Assembly: GCA_002900995.3 (NCBI GenBank)
Contig: CM035308.1
Location: forward strand, 3,460,874-3,480,524
Direction: 5' to 3'
Source of the DNA: Ganoderma boninense
Lineage: Eukaryota > Basidiomycota > Agaricomycetes > Polyporales > Polyporaceae
DNA length: 19,651 nt
The notes beneath the pieces are model-generated. The model made no database searches and had not been told where the DNA came from. It was given only the letters and a program-made list of their open reading frames with translations. Shown here piece after piece: positions 9,798-19,505 of this stretch. The position numbers and the translations under genes were made by a program. The stretch's first letter is position 1; each line of letters begins with the position of its first letter.

Positions 9798-10895
9798 CTA
9801 TCTATTCCCCGGGAGTGCCAATGTGAGAACACGCCTCACAAACGCGAATCCTGTACCGAGGACCTCCCAGGTATAGACAAACCATCGGAGCACAGTGAGC
9901 ACTTGACGCGCTCGATGGGCATTCGGGCGACAGCGGCAGACGGACGTGCACCCGCGCTCATCGCCCACCACCCACCGCGCATACCGGACAGGGATCCAAG
10001 GAAACTCCGGCTCTTGAAGGGTTGTGTACTGCGCAGGTTCGTCAGACATTAGCGATCCGGCTCGTGAACAGTGGCGTATGGCGTACGGAACCTACCAACA
10101 GAATCCGCTGCAGGACCTTGCCGGTGCAGTAGACGTCAAATGAGTACGGATCAAACGTGGTCACGGCTAAAGGCTTATCCAGCTGGCTCGGAGGGAGGAC
10201 TATCGGAGGCTGGCGGCCGGGACCGAAATCGAGTTGTCGAGACTGGCCGAAGTCGATGAGGTAGACCTTCCCCGCCACGAGTCGGGCGTCCGTCGACGCT
10301 TGGTACTCTGAGGCAGATGCGATGTTCCAGAAACATATATCCTGTATCAGGACAGACAGTCAGCCTGACCAAATATGAACGTGTTGTATACTTACTAGAT
10401 GTGCGATCTGCAGCCGATGCAGATACTCGACACCCTGCGCCACAGCCAACGTCAGGATAAGTGCATTCATTCTACTGACGAAATCCGAAGACGTACTTCG
10501 AGGATTTGATGATAGACGTCGAGAAAAAAGCTGGTCGGTCGATTTCTAAAGTTGACGGAATTAAGGCCTCCTACGAACGGCATGACGAGCAAGCGAGGGT
10601 CGGAGGGGATGATCTCGCATGGTAAACCGTGGTTTGGAGAGGGTAGATTGTGCTGCAAGCGCTCGTTGATGGAGCATTCCTCCGTAGCGGGATCCAGAAT
10701 TTTGATAACATATTGTGGGATGGGGCTACGATACGGCCGCGGCGTGTAGAAGAGCTTCATGTCCTGAAAGGCGATTAGTACAGAAGACGCCATGGGCAAG
10801 GTGGGACGGACTGGGTCCATTGCTCGATGAAGTATGATGCCCCTCGCCCGTAGGTCGGGGTGGTCTTTCAGCCAGTCTGGGACATCTAGAGCCAT
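9798..10895 (-). CDS. Kinase-like protein, copy A
   Basis: Protein-kinase fold of a family common in polypore-type fungi (from memory of the family). Exons 10895-10812, 10763-10497, 10434-10396, 10341-10096 and 10028-9798, 288 residues. Motifs: QYVIKILD with the beta-3 lysine at 49; EE at 56-57 as the alpha-C glutamate candidates; catalytic loop HLDICFWN (129-136), the Asp and Asn kept but the usual Lys replaced by Cys; DFG at 160-162; FDPYSFDVYCTG for the helix-F Asp. A C-terminal ERGCTSVCRCRP follows. No glycine-rich loop is visible, and at 288 residues it is compact. Intron 1 (48 nt, donor GTCCGT, branch TACTAAT, acceptor TTTCAG) is in frame without a stop; if retained, the protein has 304 residues. 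I prefer splicing because exon 2 then has 89 codons, as in the paralogues. Intron 3 splits the HxD motif. Substrate unknown; likely cytosolic, as no signal or membrane segment is seen. Confidence 0.85.
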
Positions 10896-11709
10896 AATCA
10901 GCGAGAATTGGAGCGAGATCCCAGGATGAGAGCGACTAGTAATCAGTCAATGGTTCAACTCCAGCTACCACGCGATCAACGTCGTTGGATGTTCGATTCT
11001 TGACGCCTAACGCAAATATGTGCAAATAAACACGTTCCTCGGGTGACTCATGTTCAGGAACCATACTTGAGGCAAACATGCAGGATACGGCATGGACAAG
11101 TAAGTTTTTAAATCGTAGTTGTGCAGTGCGCTGTGGGGCAAGTAGCCCCTAGACGTCTCACAAAAAAGCCACTACTACAAACTTAATCACCCGGGCGGCC
11201 GCTGCCAGTGGTACACCCACAGAGTCGCTTCCGGTTTCAACACGAACGTCAAATAAGTGCTACAGTCATATCCTCATCAAAAAATTCCCGTGCCGCTCTC
11301 CGAGAAGTATAATGTCGGAGTCAAGGCTCAGCCACGCCGCCTAAGCGCGACGAGCACCGCGAAGCCCTTCACGAGCCGGGCCCCGGCTCTCCTGCATCAC
11401 ACAGAAAAAAGGCCGAATGGCTGACCAGCGGTCCGTGCTGTGAAGCAATAGTCCTAGTCAGGGCGTGCAAAGTCGTCGGGGTTGTGAGAGTATTGGAGGG
11501 AGCTCACGACACATGTCCTGTTTCCGTCCCCCGCTCTTCTCGTGCGTGAGGCGATGCCTTCCGAGTCCCTTGTTCACGCCAAGCTGCAGCTGCTTGTTCA
11601 GCCGGGCGCCGGGCGTGGGGGAGTGGGCGGGCATGAGCTTAGTCGCCCCGCGAGGGAACTACAAGTGCGCCAGTGGGACCCTAAAGGCTTGAAGTACACC
11701 ATGGGATAA
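10896..11709. other. Spacer between kinase-like genes A and B
   Basis: No ORF that I trust. It contains the 5' flank of A and the 3' flank of B and is duplicated at 18122-19505. Shared non-coding blocks include TTTTTAAATCGTAGTTGTGCAG and CTTAATCA followed by GGGCGGCCGC. This conservation may simply reflect recent duplication. Confidence 0.6.
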
Positions 11710-12843
11710 CTACTTCCCTGGGAGCGCGAGGATGAGGAGATATCGCGCTGAGATGAATGCTCTGTCCAGAAACTCCCAGGTATAAACGAGCCATCGGAGC
11801 ACAGTGAGCACTTGGCGCGCTCGACGGGCAGTCGGACGACAGTGACACACAGACGTGCACCCTCGCTCGTTGCCCACCAGCCACTGCGCGTATCGGCGAG
11901 CGATCCAGGGGAAGTCCGGCTCCTTCAGCGCTGTGAACTGCGCAATTTCCGTCAAGCATCAGTCTGAAAACCCGCTCGTGAACAGCGGTGTTCACCTTTA
12001 AACAACGCTCCATGAGCCTGCCCGCGCAGTACACATCGAACGAATACGGATCGAGCGTGGTCACATCGCCGGGCTTCTGCGTCTGGCTTGGGGGAAGAAC
12101 GATCGGAGGCTGGCGGCCGGGCCCGAGGGCGAGCTGTCGAGACTGGCCAAAGTCGACGATGTACACCTTGCCCGCCACGAGCCGCGCGTCCGTTGCCGCA
12201 TGGTATTCCGAGGCGGATGCGACGTTCTCGAAACAGATATCCTGGATCGGGACATATGGTCACGGTCAGCAGGTTCCGAGTCAAACATCGCCGGACATTG
12301 GCAGACTACTCGCCAGATGTGCGACGTGCAGCCGGTGCAAGTACTCGACTCCCTGCAAACCCGCATCCAGGATGATTAGCGTCGGCGCATCCACGATCAG
12401 CTGACGAAAGCCGGAGACCAGACGCACTTCGATGATTTGGTGATAGGCATCCAGGATGAAGCTAGTGGGTCGATTTTTCAAGCCAAGGTAAGACAAGCCC
12501 CCTACGAACGGCATGACGAGCAAGCAAGGCACAGAGGGGATGATCTCGCAGGGTAAGCTGTGGTTCGGAGAGGACAGGTCGTCCTGCAAGCGCTGATTGA
12601 TCGAGCATTCCTCGGTGGCGGAGTCGAGGACTTTGACCACATATTGTGGGATGTAACTTCCAAGCGGTCGCGGCGTGTAGTAGAGGCTCCCGTACTGAAA
12701 TGCGATTAACACAGGCCCGGAACGCGAGAGAGATTGAGGTTGCATGTACGTACAGGCTTGATGGCCATGTGGAGTTTGATATCCCTAGCCAGTAAGTCTG
12801 GGTGTTCTTTCAGCCAGTCTGGAACGTCGAGAGACGAGGGCAT
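11710..12843 (-). CDS. Kinase-like protein, copy B
   Basis: Paralogue of copy A. Exons 12843-12754, 12694-12428, 12352-12314, 12241-11996 and 11937-11710, 289 residues, starting MPSSLDVPDWLKEHPDL and ending ILALPGK. Kinase motifs: YVVKVLD lysine, HLDICFEN catalytic loop (Lys to Cys, Glu-Asn kept), VDFGQSR, LDPYSFDVYCAG, ERGCTSVCHCRP. Intron 1 is essential here: its sequence is out of frame and contains a stop, with good GTACGT/TTTCAG signals, 59 nt. Intron 3 has the non-canonical donor GCGAGT at exactly the place where A and D use GTAAGT and GTGAGT. Second gene of the array, about 815 bp from A. Confidence 0.85.
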
Positions 12844-13017
12844 AGTTGCGAGAGAACTGGAGTGTGGCCGAGGAGAGTGAGCGGTCAACGTTTCACGCGA
12901 TTGTTCGATTTCTGCCGCCCAAAGCAAATACATGCAAACAAACGCACTGTTCGCCCAGCAGCGGCATGCGATGTTCGCGTCTGGGGACCATACTCACGTG
13001 GGGCTCGTGCATCTGCA

Positions 13018-13353
13018 TCACTCAGACGAATGTTCGACGATAAAGTGTGCCAGGATCGCCGCAGTGCTCTCCGTCGCCTCGACGTGTGCCGCCATCTCGC
13101 GCGCGCCGGCCGACCCCAGTAACTCACTGACCGTGGCCGCCTCCTGCATCCTCGCCTTGTGTGCGGGCATGGACGTTCTCATCATCGTCACTGCGCATGT
13201 CGCACGCTCGCCCCCAGGTTGTTCCGTCGTCGTCGCCACCGCCGCCTCAATCTCGCTCGTGCTTGGCGGGACTAGTAGCTGCGAGCTGCGGTTGGCGAGG
13301 TCCAATTTATTGCCTTGCGCGCCGATGGCAAGTCGGATGCGGCGACCACACAT
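13018..13353 (-). CDS. Unidentified 111-residue ORF
   Basis: ATG 13353 to TGA 13018. Sequence features: NKLDLANRSSQLLVPPSTSE, then a mostly helical Ala/Glu/Met-rich part (MQEAATVSELL, MAAHVEATEST) with no signal or membrane segment. It sits between kinase-like genes B and C. A decayed relative lies near 18640-18990: both share the flank CTGCA(A/G)TCTACAAC and a stretch reading LDLANRSS against LNLDNRHS. That suggests a real, duplicated gene, though the true start may lie in an upstream exon. Confidence 0.45.
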   Translation of the reverse strand: MCGRRIRLAIGAQGNKLDLANRSSQLLVPPSTSEIEAAVATTTEQPGGERATCAVTMMRTSMPAHKARMQEAATVSELLGSAGAREMAAHVEATESTAAILAHFIVEHSSE

Positions 13354-13920
13354 GCCGTGAGCTGCAATCTACAACTTCATCGTGAAAAGTGACCATTGAA
13401 GTATCGAGACGAAGTACAAGTACTGATCGTGGTCACGATCTGGCCTCGAAACTAACGGCGAGTCGAGCACCTGGAATCCGGTCCGACCTCGCACTGTCGA
13501 CGCGCCCTGTGAGAGGCCGATTAAGTGCCTCGCACGAGTCAGCTTTGGCTGCAGGCTATGTACTTCAATCTGAGACTCTGGACGAACGCGATCACTGACT
13601 CAGAGCGCGACCAAGGATGGCCCGTCTCGGAGCCCTTGAGCCCCATCAAATTGTGCTCCAGTCAGCACGGTCTAGTACTGTTTATTGGGCCCCATACATA
13701 TGACCTCTGAATGGGCCCTTGCGCGAACGGTGAACCTCTGTATCCGCTATACAGTCAACTATGCAGACGTCAAATATCAGTCGAGAGCCTCTGTGGATCT
13801 AGAAGCAAGACAGCCTGAGGTTAGGCTGAATATTAATGCTACACTCAAGTTGCTGACTGAGCACGCGCAAATGGTAGACGAGAATTTACAAATAGATAAC
13901 GGAGGGCAGAAACACCCTGT
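13354..13920. other. Spacer between the 111-residue ORF and gene C
   Basis: No gene that I can support. A plus-strand frame at 13685-13966 reads like protein in places (LNINATLKLLTEHAQMV) but overlaps the last exon of gene C on the other strand and has no splice support. Confidence 0.4.
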
Positions 13921-14980
13921 CTATGCAAGGGCCCCTAAGAGACCCGCCGCCAATCTCATGATATAGAATATCGAAGCAACTCTCCGGGCGGTGGGACGAC
14001 AGTGGCAGATGCCAGAGCATCCGCGTTCGTCACCGATCACCCATTTGCACAGCTTCTTTAAGAACCATGGTGGTCCCGAATACAAACAGAATACCTCCTG
14101 TGAAATATGTACCGGTCAGGATTAGCTACCACCACTAGCGACGACAACGAGAGGGGAAACGGACCTCTGTCAACTGTTCGAACAGCTTTCCCATGCAATA
14201 CACGTCCCACGAGTAAGGATCGAAGGCCTTCGTATTGAGCGGATGCTTGCATTGGGTCGATGGCAGCTCGATTGGAGGTTGGCGGCCCGGCCCCAGCTCC
14301 AGCTGCCGCGCCCTGTCGAAGTCGATTATGTAGACTCTTCCCGCCTTCGTTCGTGGATGCTGTTTCTCAGTCTCGTCTATAGCCGCCATGACGTTGCCAA
14401 AACACAGATCCTGTGATGTGTATTATCAGACAGTTAGCGGTACTCTAGAGGCGAGAGAAGGGGCGTACAATGTGCGCAATTCGACGACTATGTAGGTAAC
14501 TGACTCCCTGTCGACTTGATGAGCGGTGGCCGGACAAATGAGAGGTACGGGTGGTACACACCTCCGCAATCTGATGGAATACATTGAGCAGCGCGCATAG
14601 CCTCATGAAGGAACTGGAATGTCGACGGATGGGAGAGTCTACATCGCGCACATAAGGCATAACGAGTAGAGAGCGATCAGACCGGATGATCTCGCACGGG
14701 ATGAGATGGTTTCTGGAAGACGTATCGCGTTTCAGGCGATCAATAATCGATTCCTCCTCGTTAGCATGATTGAGGACTTTGACGACGAAGTGGGGCGGGT
14801 ATAATCCATTGGTGGCGTAGACGCTGCCCTGGACAAGTTCAGTCAGTTCGGGTTGACTACGCCAGCCAGGGACAAACATGCAATATTAAGGGAATGATCA
14901 AGAACCAAACCACGTTTGACGAGCTCTGGATGTGATTTCAGAGCTTCCGGGACCTTCAAGTGGTCGGGCAACTCAGACAT
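13921..14980 (-). CDS. Kinase-like protein, divergent copy C (likely pseudokinase)
   Basis: The most divergent paralogue. Exons 14980-14882, 14828-14562, 14507-14469, 14410-14165 and 14097-13921, 275 residues. Internal exon lengths (267, 39 and 246 nt) equal those of the other copies. Motifs: FVVKVLN lysine, EEESI, catalytic loop HIDLCFGN, then IIDFDRAR, where the DFG glycine is Asp, then FDPYSWDVYCMG and ERGCSGICHCRPTARR. The C-terminus is about 18 residues shorter and ends GLLGALA. Intron 1 uses a GC donor (GCATGT, 53 nt), chosen because it keeps VLDHSLNI aligned with the paralogues; an alternative GTTCTT donor at 14905 is weaker. The DFD motif and Cys for Lys in the loop make normal catalysis doubtful. 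Confidence 0.75.
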
Positions 14981-15290
14981 CGTCGACGGAGGGCGTGGAC
15001 AATAGGTTCAAGTTGAACGCCCGCGGCCACCGGCGTTGGACCCCGGGCCACCCCGAGGGCCACGTGGGAAATCTAACGGAGGCGCATGCGCGACGGGGAG
15101 AAAGGGCAGCATCGAGCCAACACCCTTCGTCACCATCCACGACTCCACGACTATGCTCAGACATACTAACCTAGCAGTCAACTCGTGCGTATCCTCCATG
15201 AGCCGTCGATTTGCTAACGCCACCGCTCAAGCTTTTATCTGGACCGCTTTCTGCAGGTATAGCACGGCCATTCCGTGCCAGTGCCAAGCC
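14981..15290. other. Spacer between gene C and the NDUFV1 relic
   Basis: It holds the 5' flank of gene C on the minus strand. The plus strand near 15150-15290 may contain the decayed first exon of the complex I relic (acceptor-like CTGCAG at 15252-15257), but no clear homology is visible. Confidence 0.35.
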
Positions 15291-16121
15291 ATGCTGCTCC
15301 TCAGGACCTCCACCCCTGCACTTCGTCACTATCGCAGCTTAAAGGACAAGGACTGTATTGTTTCCCAACGCGCGCAACAGACACGACCATGGCATCAAGG
15401 ATCGTCCGTTGCATTGCCCAACTTCGCACACCTCTCCGACTCGCAGCGACTGGAGAAGCCAAAGAAATCCTTCCGGGTCTCAGGGGCGACTCTTGTATCG
15501 TTCAGACATCCACGGACTCTGGAATTTGCGGGAGGGGAGTTGCTGTGTGTCCGAGTGGTTGAACTTACTGGGCGAGGGATCCTTGGTGCGTGAACCCCTC
15601 CTGCCACCTCTCACGTTTCCCAGCCTGCTCCGCCGTAGTCCTCGCTACTTCGCCGTCAACGGTGCCGAGGCTGAACTTGGAACAGGAAAGGACCTCGAAA
15701 TCGAATCGTGCGCGGTGACCCCCGACAAGCTTATCGAGGGCTGTCTGGTTGCCGGCCGCGCCATGCCCCGATGTCCACGTCCACCGTGGCGCGAGTGCAT
15801 ACATTTGCGGAGCGGTGACCATGCACATCGAATCCCTTGAAGGCAACCATGGCAAGCTGCGTTTCAACCCTCCGTTCCTCGCAGACGTCGGCCTTCTCGG
15901 TTGCCCCACGACTGTCTCCGACGTGACCGTCTCGGTCGCCCCGCTCATCTGCAGGCGTGGTGCGCCATGGTTCGTCGGTTTCGGTTGAGTGCGGAACAAG
16001 GGCACGAAGCTGTTCTGCATTTCCGGTCACGTCATATACTGCTCGTGGACCTTATCTGAATCGAGAAGCATTTAGGCGGTGGATGCGACACCCGGGACAA
16101 CCTTCACGGTATGCCCCGGTG
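15291..16121 (+). pseudogene. Decayed complex I 51-kDa subunit gene (NDUFV1 / nuo-51)
   Basis: Pieces of the mitochondrial NADH dehydrogenase flavoprotein 1 appear in order but in different frames. They are HYRSLKDKD (15327-15353), RHDHGIKD (15379-15402), GDS.IVQT...DSG..GRG (15485-15541), VNGAEAELGTGKDLEI to [10 protein letters not shown] (15655-15765), RGASAYICG then IESLEG (15790-15845), [16 protein letters not shown] (15870-15920), [16 protein letters not shown], a TGA at 15986, then NKGTKLFCISGHV (15995-16033). A weak GGW.DNL-like match lies near 16075-16121. About 45 residues between GRAM and the HRG segment are deleted. The C-terminal 4Fe-4S cysteine region is not found. A 43-nt GT..AG stretch at 15403-15445 interrupts the homology as an intron would, so this looks like a decayed genomic copy rather than a retrocopy. 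The gene is normally single-copy and essential, so a functional one should exist elsewhere. Confidence 0.85.
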
Positions 16122-16594
16122 CTATCAGCTGCACAGTCGATTTTGGAGGGTCCTGCGACGTCAATCAAATTTCATTGTGTGTCTTCTTCAGTTGTTACCG
16201 CTAGAAAAGTTGATGACTAGTCCATCAACACTCAGATCAATGTTCTCCCCCCATCGGCCACACCATCCCTCGATAACGCATTTCATGTGAGCGAGCATCC
16301 TTCGACACGAATCTACGTAAGTACTAATGCGCCCTGCATACACCCACAGCCACTGTAGTTCCTTCTTCGCCGCCCTCGGTTCTATTCTGATCTTTCGTGG
16401 TGCTCTCCATGGCCAGCGGAGAAGTCGAGAACTCGCAAGGTGTTCAACACCTACATTTACATTGTTACATGTAGTACACAGATGTGAGAGTCTCCATCGC
16501 CTTCGTGCACGACCGGATCACAATCTGTGTCTGCCACTCGCTGACCCGCGCTCAGACAGTACTTCTCTGATCGATCTAGAATGAGGTACATGCG
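16122..16594. other. Unassigned stretch up to the duplication edge
   Basis: A possible further relic of the complex I gene is too decayed to call. At 16288-16350 there is a good intron-like stretch (GTGAGC donor, TACTAAT, ACCCACAG), but the flanking frames do not identify a gene. Confidence 0.3.
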
Positions 16595-17034
16595 AGTCGC
16601 AGACCGTTGGGGGTCTCCTCGGAGATCTTAACAAACTCTTCCGGATTTCATCATCACGCTGGGATATACGAGCGTTCTGAAGGTAGATTTCCGACGCCTT
16701 GTGCTCGGCGGTACCCAATCTGTGTATTGCAACATGTACGATCACATCTGAGTGGGCGCGAGGTTATTGCATCCACGTTGCTCAAGTGTGAATGAGGGAC
16801 GCATTTTGGACTTGACAAGACGCGCTCGCACTCACGGGCCGTGGGCTACGCTCTGCCACCTATGCTGACGGCGGATACCACGTCAAGGACTCAGCTTGCG
16901 ATTGCTTCAGCCACTGATAAAGCCACATCTGTAAACATATACTCAGCCTGCACCCGCGTTGGTAGGGTCGGGCAACGCAAGGACAGACGAGGGCGGCGCA
17001 GGTGTCCGGGAACGTCTGAGCAGCACACGATGCG

Positions 17035-18121
17035 CTATCTATTCCCCGTGAGTGCCGTTGTGAGAACACGCCTCCCAAACGCGAATCCTGTACCGAGGAA
17101 CTCCCAGGTATAGACCAACCATCGCAAGACAGTCAGTACTTGACGCGCTCGATGGCCAGTCGGGCGACAGCGGCAGACAGACGTGCACCCGCGCTCTTCG
17201 CCCACCACCCACCTCGCATATCGGACAGGGATCCAAGGAAATTCTGGTTCAGGGAGGGCTGTGTACTGTGCCGTTTCGTCGGGCGTTAGTGGTCCTGCTC
17301 ACGAGTAGTTGTGCACGGTACTTACCAACAGCATGCTCTGCATGACCTTCCCGACGCAGTAGACGTCGAAGGAGTACGGATCGAACATCGTAAGTTCCAA
17401 AGGTTTATCCTCCTGACTTGCGGGGAGGACAATTGGAGGCTGGAAGCCGGGTCCGAGAGCGAGTTGTCGAGACTGGCCGAAGTCGATGAAGTACACCTTC
17501 CCCGCCACGAGTCGCGCGTCAGTCGACGCTTGGTATTCTGAGGCAGACGCGATGTTCTCGAAGCATATATCCTGTGCCAGAGTAATAATCAGTGTTTTGA
17601 AATACGACCATATACTAAACTCACTAGATGTACGATCTGCAGCCGATGCAGATGCTCGATGCCCTGCACCCCACCCGACGTTAGCATGACAGGACGAGCA
17701 AAAACGAGAGACGCACCTCGATGATTTGATGATAGACGTCCAGAATGAAGCTGGTTGGTCGGTTCATGTATATGATTGAATTTAGGCCTCCTACGAGCGG
17801 CATGACGAGCAAGCGAGGCTCGGAGCGGATGATCTCGCAGGGTAAACCGTGGTTCGGAGAGGGCAGGTTGACCTGCAAGCGCTCGTTGATCTCGCATTCT
17901 TCTTTAGCGGGGTCGAGGACTTTGACCACGTATTGTGGCATGGGGCTATCGTAATCCCGGTGCGTGTAATAGATACTCTTGTACTTGAGGGAGATCAGTG
18001 GGGAGGACAACGCGCGGAACGAGGTGGAATGACGGACTGGGTCTAATGCTCGGTGAAGTACGATGTCCCTTGCGCGTAAGTCGGGGTGGTCTTTCAGCCA
18101 GTCCGGTACATCAAGAGACAT
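17035..18121 (-). CDS. Kinase-like protein, copy D (duplicate of A)
   Basis: Exons 18121-18038, 17983-17717, 17663-17625, 17571-17326 and 17265-17035, 288 residues, the same length as A. Starts MSLDVPDWLKDHPDLRARDI and ends ALTGNR. Motifs: YVVKVLD lysine, EECEI, HLDICFEN, IDFGQSRQ, FDPYSFDVYCVG, ERGCTSVCRCRP. Intron 1 (54 nt, GTCCGT donor, CTGAT branch, AAG acceptor) is in frame and weak; if it is retained the protein has 306 residues. Introns 2, 3 and 4 have donors GTGCGT, GTGAGT and GTAAGT. The reading frame is intact throughout, so both copies of the duplication kept this gene, which argues for selection or for a very recent event. Confidence 0.85.
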
Positions 18122-19505
18122 AGTCGCGAGAGAACCGGAGCGAGATCCGAGGATAAGAGCGACCAGTAACCGGTCAACTCATCACGGTCAACGTCGTTCA
18201 ATGTTCGATTCTAGACGCCTAACGCAAATACGTGCAAATAAACCCATTGCCCCTGGGCCCTGGCAATCGACAAGCGCTCTTCACCCTGGGCGACTCACGT
18301 CCAGGAACCGTACTTCAGGCAAGCATGCAGGATACGGCATGCCCAAGTTAGTTTTTAAATCGTAGTTGTGCAGTGCACCACGGGGCAAGTAGTCCCGAGA
18401 CGCCTCATAAAAAAGCCAATACTACGATAAACTTAATCAATCCGGGCGGCCGCTCTCAGTGGCACACCCACAGAGTCGCCTCCGATTTCAACACGAATGT
18501 CAACCAAGTGCTACAGTGAGATTCTAATCAACAAAAAACTATGCGCTTTGGGAAGTAAGATGTTGGAGTCGCGGCTCCACCACGCCGCCTAGTAAGCGCG
18601 ACGAGCACCGCGAAGCCCAAGGAAGTTGAGTATCTTCGGACTGGCAGAATGGCCGACCAGCCGTCCCAGAACGGCGTTGTCTGTCGCTGGGGCCACCACC
18701 ACCTAGCTTGCAACTTGACCTAGTGGTATCGCCTTCATCAGCCTCGTCTGGACTTGCTCTCCCACGCGGGCATGTGCGCTCGTCATCGCGCATGCTGGTC
18801 AAGTCGATCACCCATCGTAGCCTCATTATTGCTTCGTACTCGGAAACAGAGGCGAATGGCGGTTGTCGAGGTTCAAGTTGCGACTTCGCGAGGCCATGGA
18901 GGTTGTCTTGGAGGAGGCTTTACCCAAAGCCTTACGCACGGTTGTCTTGCAGTGAGTGCGATCGCCGTGCGCTGCAGTCTACAACGTCGTGCGCGACAAG
19001 ATTCGAGAACACAATCGAAGCACTCCTTCGTGTAAAGCTGAAAAGGGCTAATACAAAAGATAGGATATGGTCAATACACGACCGTGACACGCCCAGGCGT
19101 GCCGGCACGCTGACGCAAGAGCGATGTGGATAGCACGCACCTCCGAGAATGGCGACGGAATGCGGACTCCCTCGCGAAGTTCCCCAAGCCGAGATGCGTC
19201 CACAAGCCCACGAAACGTGCTGTGAAACAATAATCCTAATCAGGGCGCGCCAGATCGTCGGGGATGTGAGAATATTGGAGCGAGCTCACGACACATGTCT
19301 AGGATCCCGCTCTGTTCGCGCGTGAGGCGATGCCTTCCGAGTCTTGTGCATTCGCGCGAAGCCGCTGCGTGTTCAGCACCGCACGCCGAGCGTGAAGCAG
19401 AGAATGGCCATGAGCTCGGTCACCCCGTGAGGGGACTACAAGTCCGGCAGTGGGCTGAAGAGCTCAGGGGAAGACCCTAAAAGCTTGAAGTACACTATGG
19501 GATAA
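18122..19505. other. Spacer between D and E, with an inserted decayed segment
   Basis: The outer parts match the A-B spacer. The middle (about 18640-19220) is extra and includes, on the minus strand near 18990-18640, sequence related to the 111-residue ORF at 13018-13353 but with stops (LNLDNRHS followed closely by TAA). I see no intact gene. Confidence 0.55.

Larger units (their letters stand above)
9357..11857. repeat. Segmental duplication, copy 1
   Basis: This segment (3' flank of kinase-like gene A, gene A, the A-B spacer and the 3' end of gene B) matches 16595-19651. The shared sequence begins at AGTCGCAGACCGTTG (9357 and 16595). Long near-identical stretches include 9357-9520 with 16595-16750, 11090-11370 with 18325-18620, and 11440-11740 with 19220-19535. 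The right limit is unknown because copy 2 leaves the window. Confidence 0.9.

Noticed and set aside
12695..12753. Frameshift or stop disabling kinase-like copy B near its N-terminus
   Set aside because: The segment has good GT..AG signals and removing it leaves the same 89-codon exon 2 as in the paralogues.
13685..13966. Plus-strand ORF of 93 codons
   Set aside because: It overlaps the last exon of gene C on the opposite strand and has no domain or splice support.
15565..16020. Minus-strand ORF of 151 codons
   Set aside because: It is the antisense shadow of the NDUFV1 relic on the plus strand.
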